From: Polytrichum commune
Lineage: Eukaryota; Streptophyta; Polytrichopsida; Polytrichales; Polytrichaceae
Reading direction: 5' to 3'
NCBI GenBank assembly: GCA_950295325.1
Contig: OX485806.1
Coordinates: forward strand, 32,612,001-32,676,000
DNA: 64,000 nt
Positions 34,301 to 46,916 of the stretch are shown here, in pieces. A program made the translations under genes and the position numbers. Within the stretch, counting starts at the first letter, position 1; each line of letters opens with the position of its first letter. The notes under the pieces are model-generated. The model was not told where the DNA came from and ran no database searches. It was given only the letters and a program-made list of their open reading frames with translations.

Positions 34301-35649
34301 CCGGAAATTTTGATTTTGTTGGGTAAATTTAGGACAAGGAGTGCTTATTTCCGTGGATTTTATAGATAGTTTGAATTTAATTTGTTGGAAAGGCACCCCA
34401 TTCCCGTGGACATAATATCGCAGAGTTGTTCGAGAAACTAACGGATCCTATAGGCGTGGAAGATTGCATTTGTTCTCAAACATCTTATAATCTAGGTTTC
34501 AAATGTTTCCTATTAAATTAGGGCTAACGTTACCAATTGAAATCAAAATACCATACACAAAATATTTTATTGGCCGACAAAATGTACGTGAAGTTAGGTG
34601 CCAACCTCAAGACTTACAAAAATGTGTATTCAGTTCAAGTAGCTATATACAGATTACTCTACTTTATTTCCATCTACACCCTAACGGCCGGGCATGTCCA
34701 ATATGGATAAAATGATTCAAAAATCATGCCATACATCTCCACCGCACACCAGCAGCTCTTTAATTCATCCCTTAGCTTAGCTAATGAACGCAATGACAAA
34801 TCCCCCAAGTCCGACATAAGAATCCTCCTGGGAATTTTTGAGGTGACGTGCCGGCTGTGTGAGAACCAAAAGGAGTTCATTTGAAATTGATATATGAGGT
34901 TATGTTCGCGCGCGTATCAAACACACCCTCGGGACACCATTGGGACCCATTGAGTATTCATGCTAAGCCAAACGAAGAGCATTGTACTCCATACTTTTAT
35001 CCACAATTATTTTTCATGCTTTGCAACATAGCCTCAAACTATGGATTAGCAAGAAATGGAGTTGGGTGTCCAATGCCGTCTCTGCACCTATATCCACATT
35101 TGCGGCACCCACCAACAAGTTTGGGACCAAGACCTTCAATTGTACATCTTCGTCCAAATACAATGCGAGAGGCTCCATCACATCGGTTACAAAATGAGAC
35201 ACATCTATCATATGAATCCAACCCAACTGAAATGTGGCCGAGAGCTAAACCTTAACAAAAACATTCAAACCATTCTAAGTCACTCACAACCTTAGGTTCT
35301 CTCAAGTACAACTAAACTAGACAACCTCCAAAGTATATTCAACCCGTCCACCCGAACCTATATAGAGAATTCAAATCAAACACCAACCTAACATGAATAA
35401 GGAATTGAAAAAGGTTTGAAAAATGCATATGAAAATTCAACAAATAAAATTATAAATCTTTTTAGCAAGAACAATACATATGGGATGGAGGTCCGAAACA
35501 CACGAGGCGTAGACAAGAAAAGGCAAAAGGAATACAACAAATGAACTCAGAATATATTTTTTTAAAACAATACATATGAGATAGAGTCTCAAAATGCACG
35601 AGGCGTAGTCAACTACTTGCACTACCATGACTATCACGATAGTATATCA
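31349..35649. other. intergenic sequence, no gene recognised
   Basis: The left end should contain the GH5 promoter. A minus-strand frame at 35014-35226 (LYLDEDVQLKVLVPNLLVG region) has coding-like composition and continues with stops to about 34920; it could be a decayed gene fragment, but I cannot name it. A short direct duplication of about 99 bp (acaatacatatg...cacgaggcgtag) is present at 35470 and 35569. Confidence 0.4.
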
Positions 35650-38600
35650 TTATCCTCGTCCTCCTCTGCCTCTATGTCTAGGAAATACAATACTAGCTAG
35701 GTTGTTGAAAGGTCGGATGGGACTAGGAGGTGGAGACGGAGCTTTTGCTAAAAGATTGGCAAGATCAGCAGCATACGAAGGGAGCTCGAACGTCTTCGAA
35801 GGACTCGAATACATGCCTCGATAAAGGTCGGCGTTCTCCCTTCGCACTCTGAACCCCCAAGACAAAAGATTAGAAACAAAATGACACAGGAAGATGGGAA
35901 AATGACATGAAGGTGAACATGAGAAAACATATAAAGCAAACTTACGCACAAAAAAAACCGAACGCGCGTTTGGTCATCTTCTGAGGCGGATCAAAAATAG
36001 AGGTAGACGGTGGGGCAACTAAGCGAGATGTACGAGCAGGCTGGGGATCGCGCATGGGGAGGAGGAGGGCATTGAAAATAATGGGGTCACTCTCAAGGGC
36101 CACAATATGCAGCTCAAGGGAGCGACATGCTGTAATCGAACCACCTGAAGCAAAGAGAGGTAAAATGTTAGTATGGAAAGTAGTGAAGCAAAAATAACGG
36201 TAAATTCAAAATAAGGGTGATGCTGAAAAAAAAGGCGTACCTACACCACACTGCCAGTCCATAACAACATCGTTCTTGTGGGTGAGAGTAGCGAGAAGGA
36301 TAGAGAAAAAAACATGATACTTTTCATGAATACCTCTCCAAGGTATTCCATTAGAGCGCATCGATTGGCTCTTCTCATCGGTGAAGGCATTCAACCATCC
36401 ATCTCGCTGGAGGTTGTAACTATATTCTTGAATGGCCTCCTTCCGCACTTTGAGAACGGAGTTAACACGAACAAGAACCTTCATGTTGAATTTCCAAGTC
36501 TGAAAAAATTAAAACTGATTTCATAAGTCTCCGAAGAAGTTGAATAAAACACAATACACAAGCGTAGTAAGAGACATAAAGTTGTTTACCACTCCAGAAG
36601 GAACCACAGGGGATTGAAGGTCCAAATCATTCATACCAAACCAATCTTCAGTGACGTAGAAATCGTAAGTGTGTGCCCAATCAAAAACAGTCTTGAAAAC
36701 AAAGGTACTTGCACAATGGGCAAGGACAAGGATACCATGATCATAGAGGTTAGATTTCGCAAATGCAAAAAGACACTCATAGTATGATTCATGGAGCTTG
36801 TTCCAAGTAGGAACATCGGTGGAGATGTTTGGCACAGGCAAATTCTCTGGAATGTCTGCGAAGAGCAGATCGAGGCCTTTGTGAGTTGTAGTCGAGGTAT
36901 TCACACGGAATGACCTGCCCCAACCTGCAATAAAAACTTCATGAGAAAAACAGAACAAGGAAAAAATAAAATAAATCAAAAGGAAAGAAACCTAAAAATG
37001 ACGAAGGGAAAGGTACAAACATTGGCAATGAACTCTTGTATGCGGGTATAAGCTGGGAGGGGACCTCCTGCAAGCTCAGAATCCAGCATGAGTTACACCA
37101 TGTCCACATTTTCGATGAGGGCAAGCGTGGTAGGCGACTCCGAAGAGGTGGCATTCGTATCTAAGAGGACGGCCTTCCTCTTGCGAGGCAATGAGAGAAG
37201 GGAAGTGCTACTGTAAGAAAGAGTAGCAATAGTTTGTGGACGAAAGCCTGAGGGAGTACCAGAGGGGGCAGCTGATGGAGCAACGGAGGGAGTGCTAGAA
37301 GGACTCCGTAGCATGGAGAATGGCTGAACATGGGTCTTTGAAGTAGATCGAGTGACAATTTGGGAAGAGGCTTCAATGGCGGTATTTTTTCTTCTGACTT
37401 TTGTCTTTGGTGCTTTGGGCGGAGGAGGAGGATGAAGCTCAACGATGTCGGGCTCCTCAAAGGGGACAATGCTCTCATTGGCAGCACTACTCACTAGGCT
37501 GGCAAAAAGAGGTTTCTTTTCCACATGCACAAATCTTCTAGAACAATCCAAGTACCATTCCCCAGCCTGCAAGTGAGACTGAGGAAACTTGGTTGTTTGT
37601 GTGGTCGTATACACGCAAAGGCTAGAAATGACGTTCACCCAGTCCGAGAGGTAGGTGGGCAAGGAAGACGATGCCAACGCATTTTTGGCAACCAACTCTC
37701 CCATGACATAACTACAAAAAAAATTAACAATGAAAAAGAACAGGAAATTGAGAGAAAAATACAAGAAATGAAGAGCGAAAATAGAGGATAAGTGCATTAC
37801 CGATAGACGACGCGCTTGATAGCGAAAGCTCCTTCCTCGAAGTCCAAGAGGTTATCACCTTTAGCAAAGGGGATATCAGGCTTATCGCCAAGGTAAGGCT
37901 TGAAGGCTCTGTCCCAAAGGAGAATCTTCCAGTGATCAACACATTCACGAGGGCGCAAGATAGTCTCCGATGCGTCCCAATCGATATCGATGGTGAGGTC
38001 GTCCTGAAATGATTCAATCTGGACCGAGACTTCTTTCTCCAACTGAAATGAGGGAGAGAGAGTGTGAAATTAGATATGAAACAAGAGGAATGAAAACAAA
38101 ATTAAGATGGCAAATAAATTGATATACATGAGCCCAGAATGACGCCTTGTGAAGCTAGTCGTCCAAAACCTTCTCCCTCATAGGCTTGTCGATGAGAACT
38201 TGTTCTCCGACCTCTCACGAGTAGAGGCGTTCCACCAATGAAGCCACTTGGCTTTGAATGAAGCTTCGACTGGACATGTGACAATTTTCTGTAACTTTTT
38301 AATTGTCATGTCGGTCGAGGCAAACTCATTAAAGTGCCGGTCAATCTGCGCACGTCCAAAGAAATGAAATGAGTTCAGGTAAGTACAGAAATGAATGGAT
38401 TATTTATATCAAGAAAAACATGGAAGTGAAGAAAGGATACCTCGTGAAAGAAATTTTCCTCATTATCAGGGTGTGCGACCGAGATATATTTTTCAAATGT
38501 GCGTGCCCGAATGCTCTTAATCATCCTCTCTTGGACCTTTATCATTACATTCCAAATCTCAGTAGCAGTCCTTTCGGCAACCGGAGTGGTTTTACGGTAA

Positions 38601-39886
38601 TGTCTCACTACAAGGTCAGCTTGTGCCGAAATGTCTCTCTGTAAAAAAATGACACTATGAGAAAATACAATCGACATGGAAATGAAAAATGAAATGCAGC
38701 TCGGGAAATGAAGAAGACGGAATGCAAAATCATACCTTGTAAATCCGCTGTGATGTCTTCGTCAAAATCATACCTTGTAAATTTTACGAAGACATCCGCC
38801 GTGAGAGTGTACCAAGTAGGACGACTCTCCTTAATCTTCTCGCATGTTTTGTAGTCAACAGGAGAGATGAGATCCTTGAACGTCGACAACTCCAACCTCC
38901 CAAACGTACGAATTCGAAGGAGTTTTGCAGAAATATTCGCCTTCACGTAATCATGCTCGGTAGACCTGAGAAAAAAATATAAGAACCGGCCAATGAAAGG
39001 AACGGAGTAAATCAATAAAAATAAAATAATATGCTTACCAATTAATGTCGCTCATTGCGTTGAGAAAGACACCGGTGCAACCCCTGGGGTCGACCATAAT
39101 ACAATCTACCGAGACATGCCAACTCTTCTCGTCAGCGTGGTTGTTGTTGATGTGCCTCCACCATGCTGTAAGTCGATGATTTCCTTCCCACACGAAGAAC
39201 ATCTTGCCACAGAGATGTGCAAGATCCGGATCCTCCTTGAGCTTGATATCGAACTCCGCGGAGGCCTGTTGCCATAGAGGGCTCCATGATGCCACAATGG
39301 CGGGGGAAACCGGGAGGTTGACGGGAATGTCGTTGAAAACCAAAACGTACATTACCCGATCTCCCTCTCGGTATCCCATAACAAACTCACATTCCAAACG
39401 TTGCATTTCTACCTCGCTGATTGGACGGACAAGAGGGAGGGCTTGCAAGCGGCACAAGGGAATGGAGAATCGGGACTTACTGGTGGGCTTGATCCGGAGG
39501 CATTGGATAACGCCGTTCGAGTCATCCTTTTGTGATTTGCGGAGCTCAAGCTCACACACAACAGGATCCATGTCGGAGATGGCCAAGACGGTATCTTCGC
39601 CAATTGCAACAGTCCCATGCAGTTGTCCTTGCGAATTGGGACTCTCAACATGGACGGCGTCAACTTTGACGGGAGGGGCAGCAAGAACAACGGGTTGGTG
39701 TTGTGACTGCGCAACCTCAAAGGATTCCGAATCCTAAGAACATGGAAGCACATTAGAAATTCCAAAAGAAAACTAAAATAAGAAATTCTTAACAAACAAA
39801 TATGCACAATTCGGCTTGAACCCGAACTCATTGAATTATGAAAGGGGATTCAAGCGAGAACCGACCACGTTCATTGCCGCCGTCAT
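35650..39886 (-). pseudogene. ParB-like / beta-class DNA amino-methyltransferase gene, about 11 exons, damaged
   Basis: Exons, inferred from GT-AG signals: 39869-39886, 39039-39733, 38736-38965, 38441-38634, 38128-38345, 37801-38042, 37021-37711, 36590-36924, 36241-36499, 35946-36144, 35650-35848. Exon 2 holds a ParB/sulfiredoxin-type fold: IPLCRLQALPLVRPISEVEM leading to FVWEGNHRLTAWW (the GxHR-type motif). Exon 8 carries LDLLFADIPENLP, equivalent to methyltransferase motif IV (normally DPPY). Exons 9-10 join to VMDWQCGVG-GSITAC and IVALESDPIIFNALL, the AdoMet-binding motif I and following acidic residue. Motif IV before I defines the beta class of N4-cytosine/N6-adenine enzymes. Exon 5 has a frameshift and two stops, exon 7 a TAA. 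A Pro/Ser-rich linker occupies exon 7. Confidence 0.62.
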
Positions 39887-40009
39887 GATGAGAAAAAAAT
39901 GTGAAAGGGGTCCTTGCGATGTACATAGAAAAAACTCCTGAAGGGAAATTATCGGACGGTTAAGAAATGTAAGCACACTTCGAACATACACAAAGTGCCA
40001 CGGCCACAT

Positions 40010-42560
40010 ATCTAACATACAAGCCATTATCTGAATCCAACATATACTAGGCCTCGTCCAACAAGCCGAGGCCTCACTCCATACCCTCGCTCCATACACT
40101 AGTTCAAATACTCAAATCCAACCAAAGTGCTTCATTTACATACAAGCCATTATCTGAATCCAACATATCCTCATCCAAACACTAGTATAAATACTCAAAT
40201 ATAACCAAAGTGCCTCATTTAAATACCAACCATAATCTGAATCCAACATATACTAGGCCCTCGGCCGATAGGCCTCGGACCCGAGGCCTCATCCAAACAC
40301 TAGTTTAAATACTCAAAACACAACAAACTGCCTCATTTACATACCAGCCATAATCTGAATCCAACATATACTAGGCCCTCGGCCGAGAGGTCTCGGATCC
40401 GAGGCCTCATCCAAACACTAGTTCAAGTACTCAAATCTAACCAAAGTCCTTCATTTACATACACGCTAGTCTATTCAATCCAACAAATACAATGCCCTCG
40501 GCCGAGGCCTCACTCCATACCCTCACTCCATACACTAGTTTATACTCATAAACAAGCAAAGTGCTTCATTTACATACAAGCCATTATCTGAATCCAACAT
40601 ATACAATGCCCTTGGCCGAGAGGCCTCGGACCCGAGGCCTCATCCAAACACTAGTATAAATACTCAAATATAACCAAGTTCCCTCATTTACATACCAGCC
40701 AATATCTGAATCCAACATATACAATGCCCTTGGCCGAGAGGCCTCGGACCCGAGGCCTCATCCAAACACAAGTATAACTACTCAAATATAACCAAAGTCC
40801 CTCATTTACATACCAGCCAATATCTGAATCCAACATATACTAGGCCCTCGGCCGTCAGTCCTCGGACCCGAGGCCTCATCAAAAAACTATTTTACATACT
40901 CACATATAACCAAAGTGCCTCATTTACATACCAGCCATTATCTGAATCCAACATATACAAGGCCCTTGGCCAAGAGGCCTCGGACCCGAGGCCTCATCCA
41001 AAAACTATTTTACATACTCACATATAACCAATGTGCCTCATTTACATACAAACCATTACATGAATCAAACATATGCAATGCCCTTGGCCGTTAGTCCTCG
41101 GACCCGAGGCCTCATCCAAACACTAGTATAAATACTCAAATATAACCAATGTGCCTCATTTACATACAAACCATTACATGAATCAAACATACACAATGCC
41201 CTTGGCCGAGAGGCCTCGGACCCGAGGCCTCATCCAAAAACTAGTTTACATACTCACATATAACCAAAGTGCCTCATTTACATCCCAGGCATTATCTAAA
41301 CCCAACATATACTAGGCCCTCGGCCGTCAGTCCTCGGATCCGAGGCCTCATCCAAGCAATAGTTTACATACTCACATATAACCAATGTGCCTCATTTACA
41401 TACAAACCATTACATGAATCAACCATCCACAAGTGCCTCGGCCGACACCTTACTCCAAACCCCCACTCCATACCCTAGTTTAGAAACTCAAAAACAACCA
41501 AAGTCCCTCATTTACATACCAGCCAATATCTGAATCCAACATATACAATGCCCTTGGCCGAGAGGCCTTAGACCCGAGGCCTCATCCAAAAACTAGTTTA
41601 CATACTCACATATAACCAATGTGCCTCATTTACATACAAACCATTACATGAATCAAACATACACAAGTGCCTCGGCCGACACCTTACTCCAAACCCCCAC
41701 TCCTAAACAGTAGTTTACATACTCACATATAACCAATGTGCCTCATTTACATACCAGCCATTATCTGAATCCAACATATACTAGGCCCTCGGCCGTCAGT
41801 CCTCGGACATGAGGCCTCATCTAAACACTAGTTTACACACTCACATATAACCAGTGTGCCTCATTCACATACAAACCTGCACATGAATCAAAACATCCAC
41901 AAGTGCCCTCGGCCGACACCTTACTCCAAACCCTCACTCCATACCCTAGTTCAGAGACTCAAAAACAGTGTAAGTGCCTCATTTACATTCCAGCCATTAT
42001 CTGAATCCAACAACCAGAAGTGGCCTCGGCCGACACCTTGCTCCAAACCCTCACTCCTTACCCTAGTTCGGAGACTAAAAAACAAGTAAGTGCCTCATTT
42101 ACATTCCAGCCATTATCTGAATCCAACAACCAGAAGTGGCCTCGGCCGACACCTTGCTCCAAACCCTCACTCCTTACCCTAGTTCAGAGACTCAAAAACA
42201 AGTAAAGTGCCTCATTTACATTCCAGCCATGATCTGAATCAAACAACCAGAAGTGGCCTCGGCCAACACCTTACTCCAAACCCTCTCTCCATACCCTAGT
42301 TCGGAGACTCAAAAACAAGTAAATTGCCTCATTTACATTCCTGCCATTATCTGAATCAAACAACCGGAAGTGGCCTCGGCCAACACCTTACTCCAAACCC
42401 TCTCTCCATACCCTAGTTCGGAGACTCAAAAACAAGTAAATTGCCTCATTTACATTCCTGCCATTATCTGAATCAAACAACCGGAAGTGGCCTCGGCCAA
42501 CACCTTACTCCAAACCCTCAATCCATACCCTAGTTTAGAGACTCAAAACCAAGCTTGCCT
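40010..42560. repeat. satellite/minisatellite array, about 118-bp period, roughly 20 units
   Basis: Units contain cctcatttacatac, (c)cattatctgaatccaacatatac, and a palindrome-rich core such as ggccgagaggcctcggacccgaggcct, then catccaaacactagt-taaatactcaaat. Spacing between cctcatttacatac starts is mostly 117-120 bp. Units from 41880 rightwards are a second subtype with gtggcctcggccgacacc. The array starts about 120 bp upstream of the first exon of the ParB-methylase gene. Open frames within it are repeat artefacts. No spacers or repeat conservation of CRISPR type. Confidence 0.9.
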
Positions 42561-42599
42561 CGGCCGATAGGCCTCATTCCATACCCTAGTAAACAGTCA

Positions 42600-44105
42600 A
42601 ACAAGCAAACTGCCTCAAGTGGCCTCGGCCGAGAGGCCTCAGTCCATACCCTAGTTTAGCTACTCGAATACCACCAAAGGGCCTCATTCCGACCCGGCCG
42701 AGAGGCCTTATTCCCACCCTACACTAGAGTATCAACCACAATACAATTGGGCCTCATTCCCTACCCCATGTAAGTACACAACTAATCATGAACATAGCAT
42801 GGCCGAGAGCCCGACACCTCACCAAAATTTGGAGTATGCCATCCACTGAAGCCCCAATATCCGCGCCACTATCTTCCGAGGTCCCGTCCTCTGTCGCCAT
42901 TCTTGGAATGCTGCTCGATTCAACCAGGTTTGCCTACGCCCTTCCTCTCCCGCGGCCACGCCCTCAAGTCGATGTCTGTTGCAAGCCGCCTGCCTGGCTT
43001 TGCAGGAATCTTGTAGCAGGGGTCACAATGTCCACATCTAGGGTTTCAGGCTCTAGGCCTCCTCTTTCAGCTCTCTCGCGGCCTCCCAGCAAATTTGATT
43101 TTAGATCATCCCCTAACGTTGTCCTCTTGGACGCCTTCATTTTTGCTCTTCTTTGAATCTGTGGTTGTCTTGACAGCGATACTCCCTCCGTTCCTCGCTC
43201 TTCTATGGCCTTCTCATTTTGTTCTGCTACCTCTACATTGTCTTCTTCTTCGTAGCTATTTCCACTCTCTCCACTACCCCCTTCCTGCTATATTTAAGAG
43301 ATCAAGATGTTCATAACAATGTTCAGGAATTGTTTTTTTTAAGAGAAAGTTTTCTCAAAATTGAATTTGTTCTACTACTTTCATTCTGTGCTCAGACAAC
43401 TGAATTTATGGAGAACCCGAAGAATACTTACAACACTTGTAGAGTTCGTCTCTTCGCGTGAGTCCTCTTGGTTGTTGTCACTTCCCAACCTTACAACTTT
43501 TGCCATTGTATGTGCTTTACTTTCGTCCACCTCTTCTACAATCGGTGATAAATGAATAGGCCGAATCTCACAGTCTAACCTCCATGAAGGCCTTCGGAGG
43601 TCCTTTATGCTTTGGCTCACTTCCTCGGACGTCCCACGGCCCTCGATTGGCGCATTCGTTGACTTTGTTTTTTGTGTCCTCATTGTCTTCCTCTTCCTAT
43701 CAGTGTAATGTGTAGACGTTCTCCTCCTCTTCTTCTTCTTTGATGGTTCCGCTGTCGGAGGTTGTGAATTGCATGTTTCCTTCATGTGTTCAACCCTCCT
43801 GCAATTTAGACCAAATCGCGTTTTTTCCTTTCCACAACCTCACCACGTCAATCTCTCATTGGAACGAAAGGGAGCCCTCACATTCTTCTCTAATATATAT
43901 AATTGGAAGACCTCCCATTGGGAGGCGCGCTGCACTGTCTGACAATCGTCTTCTTAATTAAGGGTATCTGCTGTTAGGGTGTCTGACAATTTTGTCTCCT
44001 TCCTGATAGTCATGCGTTTGTGTTTATAACTTCATCGTCATCACCATTCTCCTTCTTTATGCATCTTTGCATCTTTATTCCTTTACGTTTGCGTTCTTTG
44101 CCTTC
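42600..44105. other. region with unassigned coding-like frames
   Basis: Holds a plus-strand frame (42788-43156) and an overlapping set of minus-strand frames, including 43381-43785, whose product is Lys/Arg-rich (EPSKKKKRRRTSTHYTDRKRK), as expected for a nuclear protein. None matches a family I know. Position between the satellite and the transposase suggests accessory frames of a mobile element, but this is inference. Confidence 0.35.
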
Positions 44106-46112
44106 ATGGCTTCCACCTCAATTATTCCTCCTGTCTCTGAGATGGTTGAACTTCGTTCCCATGGTATCGGGGTCCCTATTCTATTCCCCATTGATGCCAA
44201 TGGTATTTCTATTGTCTTAGGCCTTCATCTTAGCATTAGGTTCTCTTTGAAAGCTAGTACAATCTGGGTAGAACGTGAGATCTTCCATCCTGATACTAGA
44301 ATGATCGTTCAAACCTTCCATGAGACCTCCAAGCTAGTTGACAATTGCAATGTAGTGTGGGAGCTTGGCGCGGGAAAGTATAGGGTTTATGGCCTTCCCG
44401 ATTCTCAAATGGGAGTGTCATCAAAAATCCTTGCGCCTCTTCAATCATCCACTTCTGCGTTAAGCACCCCGCCGGTAATAAGTGTCAAGACAGAGCCTGT
44501 TGTAGACAACGTTATAGACTTGTCTGAGTCTTCGAATGAAGATGTACCAATGCAGAAGGTTGTTGTTCATGATTCCCCTCCTTTGTTTCCCTCTGCTTCC
44601 TATGTACCCCCTTCTCCTTCTCTCTTTGTGCCTTTACCTCCTCCGGTACCGTCTACATCCAAACCTTCTCAAACTATTGTTCAATGTCTTCGTCGTCTTG
44701 GTTCTATGCCCGGTAGTAAGAACATCCTCAAGAAATAGATTACGATAAACTCAAAATCCAAGAGGTTAATCACCTTCCCCCTCGTTTCGATGGTACCCAG
44801 TTATTTGTCCTCCCCGTAGCAGAAGTATCGTCATCTCAAACCAGGGCCAAGTCGTTGGATGGCATGGACAAGCAATATGATGGCCATGTTTGGACGAAGA
44901 CTCGAACCACCAACATTACAAACAACGTTGGTCTTGCTTTTCGTTCCTCTAACTATGTTGGCCATCTCCAATGCCAAAACCCGACTTGTGATTACCTTCA
45001 ACGCGCCCGGCCATTGTACCTCTAAGGTCAACGACACGGAATTTGAAGGTTTCACTAAAGATCCTTTCCCTCTCTATGGCATTGTGCCATCTGGATCTAC
45101 TCTTGTGTGCAGGATCTGCAAAGAGCCTCCCAAATGCATTGCACTATGCGAGGCGAAAATCTTCTACGTCCATGGGAAGGAGTCCTCCCAAAGAGCCTGC
45201 ATTCATATCGGTACTCATCAACATCCAGTGAAGGTTGGAGACTGCAGAGACATCTGGAAGCGCATCAATGCACTTATCGAGGAGCACGTTGAACGTACGC
45301 CTCAAGCCACCCACAGCAAGATCGTCCTTGAAGCCAGCAAGGACATTGTTGGTGAGTTCCTCCTTTCTGGCGATAATGACACACACCGTCTCCTCTCCTT
45401 AAAAGAGCTCGAACCTGTGTTTGATAGCTGTAGAGAGTTAAATTCCCCAAACCTTCGCTCTAAGGTTACCTCATTCAAATATTTGCGGAGATTCGGTGTT
45501 ATGGATGGCATCGCAAAGCTTCGAGGCGTTAGCAATTGGGCCTACGTCCAACGGAATCAATTCCCAGGACAAGGTGTTTGTCTTCAAGATGTCGGAGGTT
45601 GGTCCAAGAAGTGGAGTGGATTTGGTTCGACAGATGCAACCGGGTGGGGACCTTGAGAACGCGTGGATGATGTCTGATCACGTCAAGTGGGTCAAAGGGT
45701 GGACCACAATGGCCGCTCATGTGTACGATGGGACTTATCAACGGGTCATGACCATTTCATGTTGTGATTTCCAATCGGAGGATAAGGATGCACAAGTTCT
45801 CTTCTGGCAGACCCTCAACCATGTCATGGCCCGCCATGGTATCCCACATCCAACCTTCATAGGCTTCATGGCGGACAGTGCGTAGGCCAATTGGAACGCT
45901 GTGCGCATTGTGTATGGTTCAGGAGATCCCAAAGTTCCAATGGAGGGCCGTGAGCGCACTTATTTTTTTCACTGGAAACAATCGCTCGAGAAACATACGA
46001 AATCGTATATAAAGCATGAGTTACAAGACCAACATAGACACCTTTGCCTTCAATATTGGAATGCGTCATCTATGGAAGAGGCGGAGACTAGGTACCCGCA
46101 ACACGAACATTG
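44106..46112 (+). pseudogene. MULE-like DDE transposase, degenerate and truncated
   Basis: Reading starts at the ATG at 44106 (product starting MASTSIIPPV) and needs frame changes near 44730, 45010 and 45590, with a TAG at 45882. The middle part has a zinc-binding layout: FRSSNYVGHLQCQNPTCDYL, then LVCRICKEPPKCIALC, then RACIHIGTHQHPVKVGDCRD. The C-terminal part has AHVYDGTYQRVMTISCC, SEDKDAQVLFWQTLN and FMADSA-ANW, a D...E...D arrangement like Mutator-type transposases. Sequence ends after a basic/His-rich stretch (FFHWKQSLEKHTKSYI) without a complete C-terminus. Assignment to MULE rather than another DDE superfamily is tentative. Confidence 0.6.
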
Positions 46113-46176
46113 AAAGGAGGAAAACTATAGGGCTGGTCACCTTCACCGAAGGATAACTTCGAGCTAGTCAATCTAA

Positions 46177-46677
46177 GGGCCACTTCACACACGAGCCAAG
46201 AGCCATGACCATGAAATTGTGAGAGCCCAAAAGAACGTGTTCAAAGGCCATCCCAAGACACCTCCAAAATCATGCAGTGTGGTCGTGGATCCTCAAGTGT
46301 AGTGTGAAGCCATATGTGACCGGGCTCTCAATCAAATGCTATTTCAATGAGTTTTAGTTCAAGCAGGTCCTCTCACACATGATAGAACAGGGTAGATCAA
46401 CGGTTGTGAGCATTCAGAGTGTGATGGTCTCCGGGTTTTGTGTTAGGCCTACCTCCAAGAAGTGGTCTTTGAAAATAGTCCAAGTGACAATGGAACATGA
46501 TCCATTTGATGCCATGTAGGAAACCATGTGGACTTTACATCCATCTTGCATTCACATACTCCGTTGGTCCCTCAAGCGTAGTGTGAAGCGACCTGTGACC
46601 GGCTCCACCTTTTCCACCAGTGAGAGTGCTTGAAGTGTACTGGTCATGGGCTCTCAGTCTTGTGTGTGAAGTGGGCC
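46177..46677. mobile_element. Tourist-like MITE, 501 bp, second copy
   Basis: Left end GGGCCACTTCACACACGAG, right end the inverse complement of GGCCCACTTCACACACAAG, target duplication TAA (46174-46176 and 46678-46680). It aligns in inverted orientation with the MITE at 11203-13087 and shows the uninterrupted state of that copy's insertion site. Non-coding. Confidence 0.87.
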
Positions 46678-46740
46678 TAAGCTCTCAAAACGCTCCAATA
46701 CATAAAAATAAACTCTAAAGCTCCCGTCAGCTATTAATGA

Positions 46741-46916
46741 GCAGCAATTAAAGATTTGCAAAGATATAGAGACGTGTTTGCTTGGACTTGTGAAGATCTA
46801 AATGGGAGACCTGCATCCATCACTAAACACAAAATTGATCTTAAACCAAACGATGTACCAACACAACAACAAAGATACCATTTGAATCTAAATCATGCAC
46901 TCACCGTTAAAAAATG
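46741..46916 (+). pseudogene. Ty3/gypsy reverse transcriptase N-terminal fragment
   Basis: One open stretch reads RDVFAWTCEDLNGRP, then HKIDLKPNDVP and QQQRYHLN, the conserved block just before the RT domain in many plant Ty3/gypsy elements, and then stops. It is not closely similar to the methyltransferase-bearing element. No LTRs could be attached to it, so it is an isolated relic next to the MITE. Confidence 0.75.

Noticed and set aside
41269-42205. Several plus-strand open frames with His/Pro/Ser-rich products
   Set aside because: They are periodic translations of the satellite unit and repeat with its period.
40010-42560. CRISPR-like array of regularly spaced repeats
   Set aside because: Units are contiguous ~118-bp tandem copies with no unique spacers, and the setting is eukaryotic.
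35300-46200. Terminal inverted repeats bounding the methylase-transposase block
   Set aside because: None could be found by eye at either end, so no element boundary is claimed.
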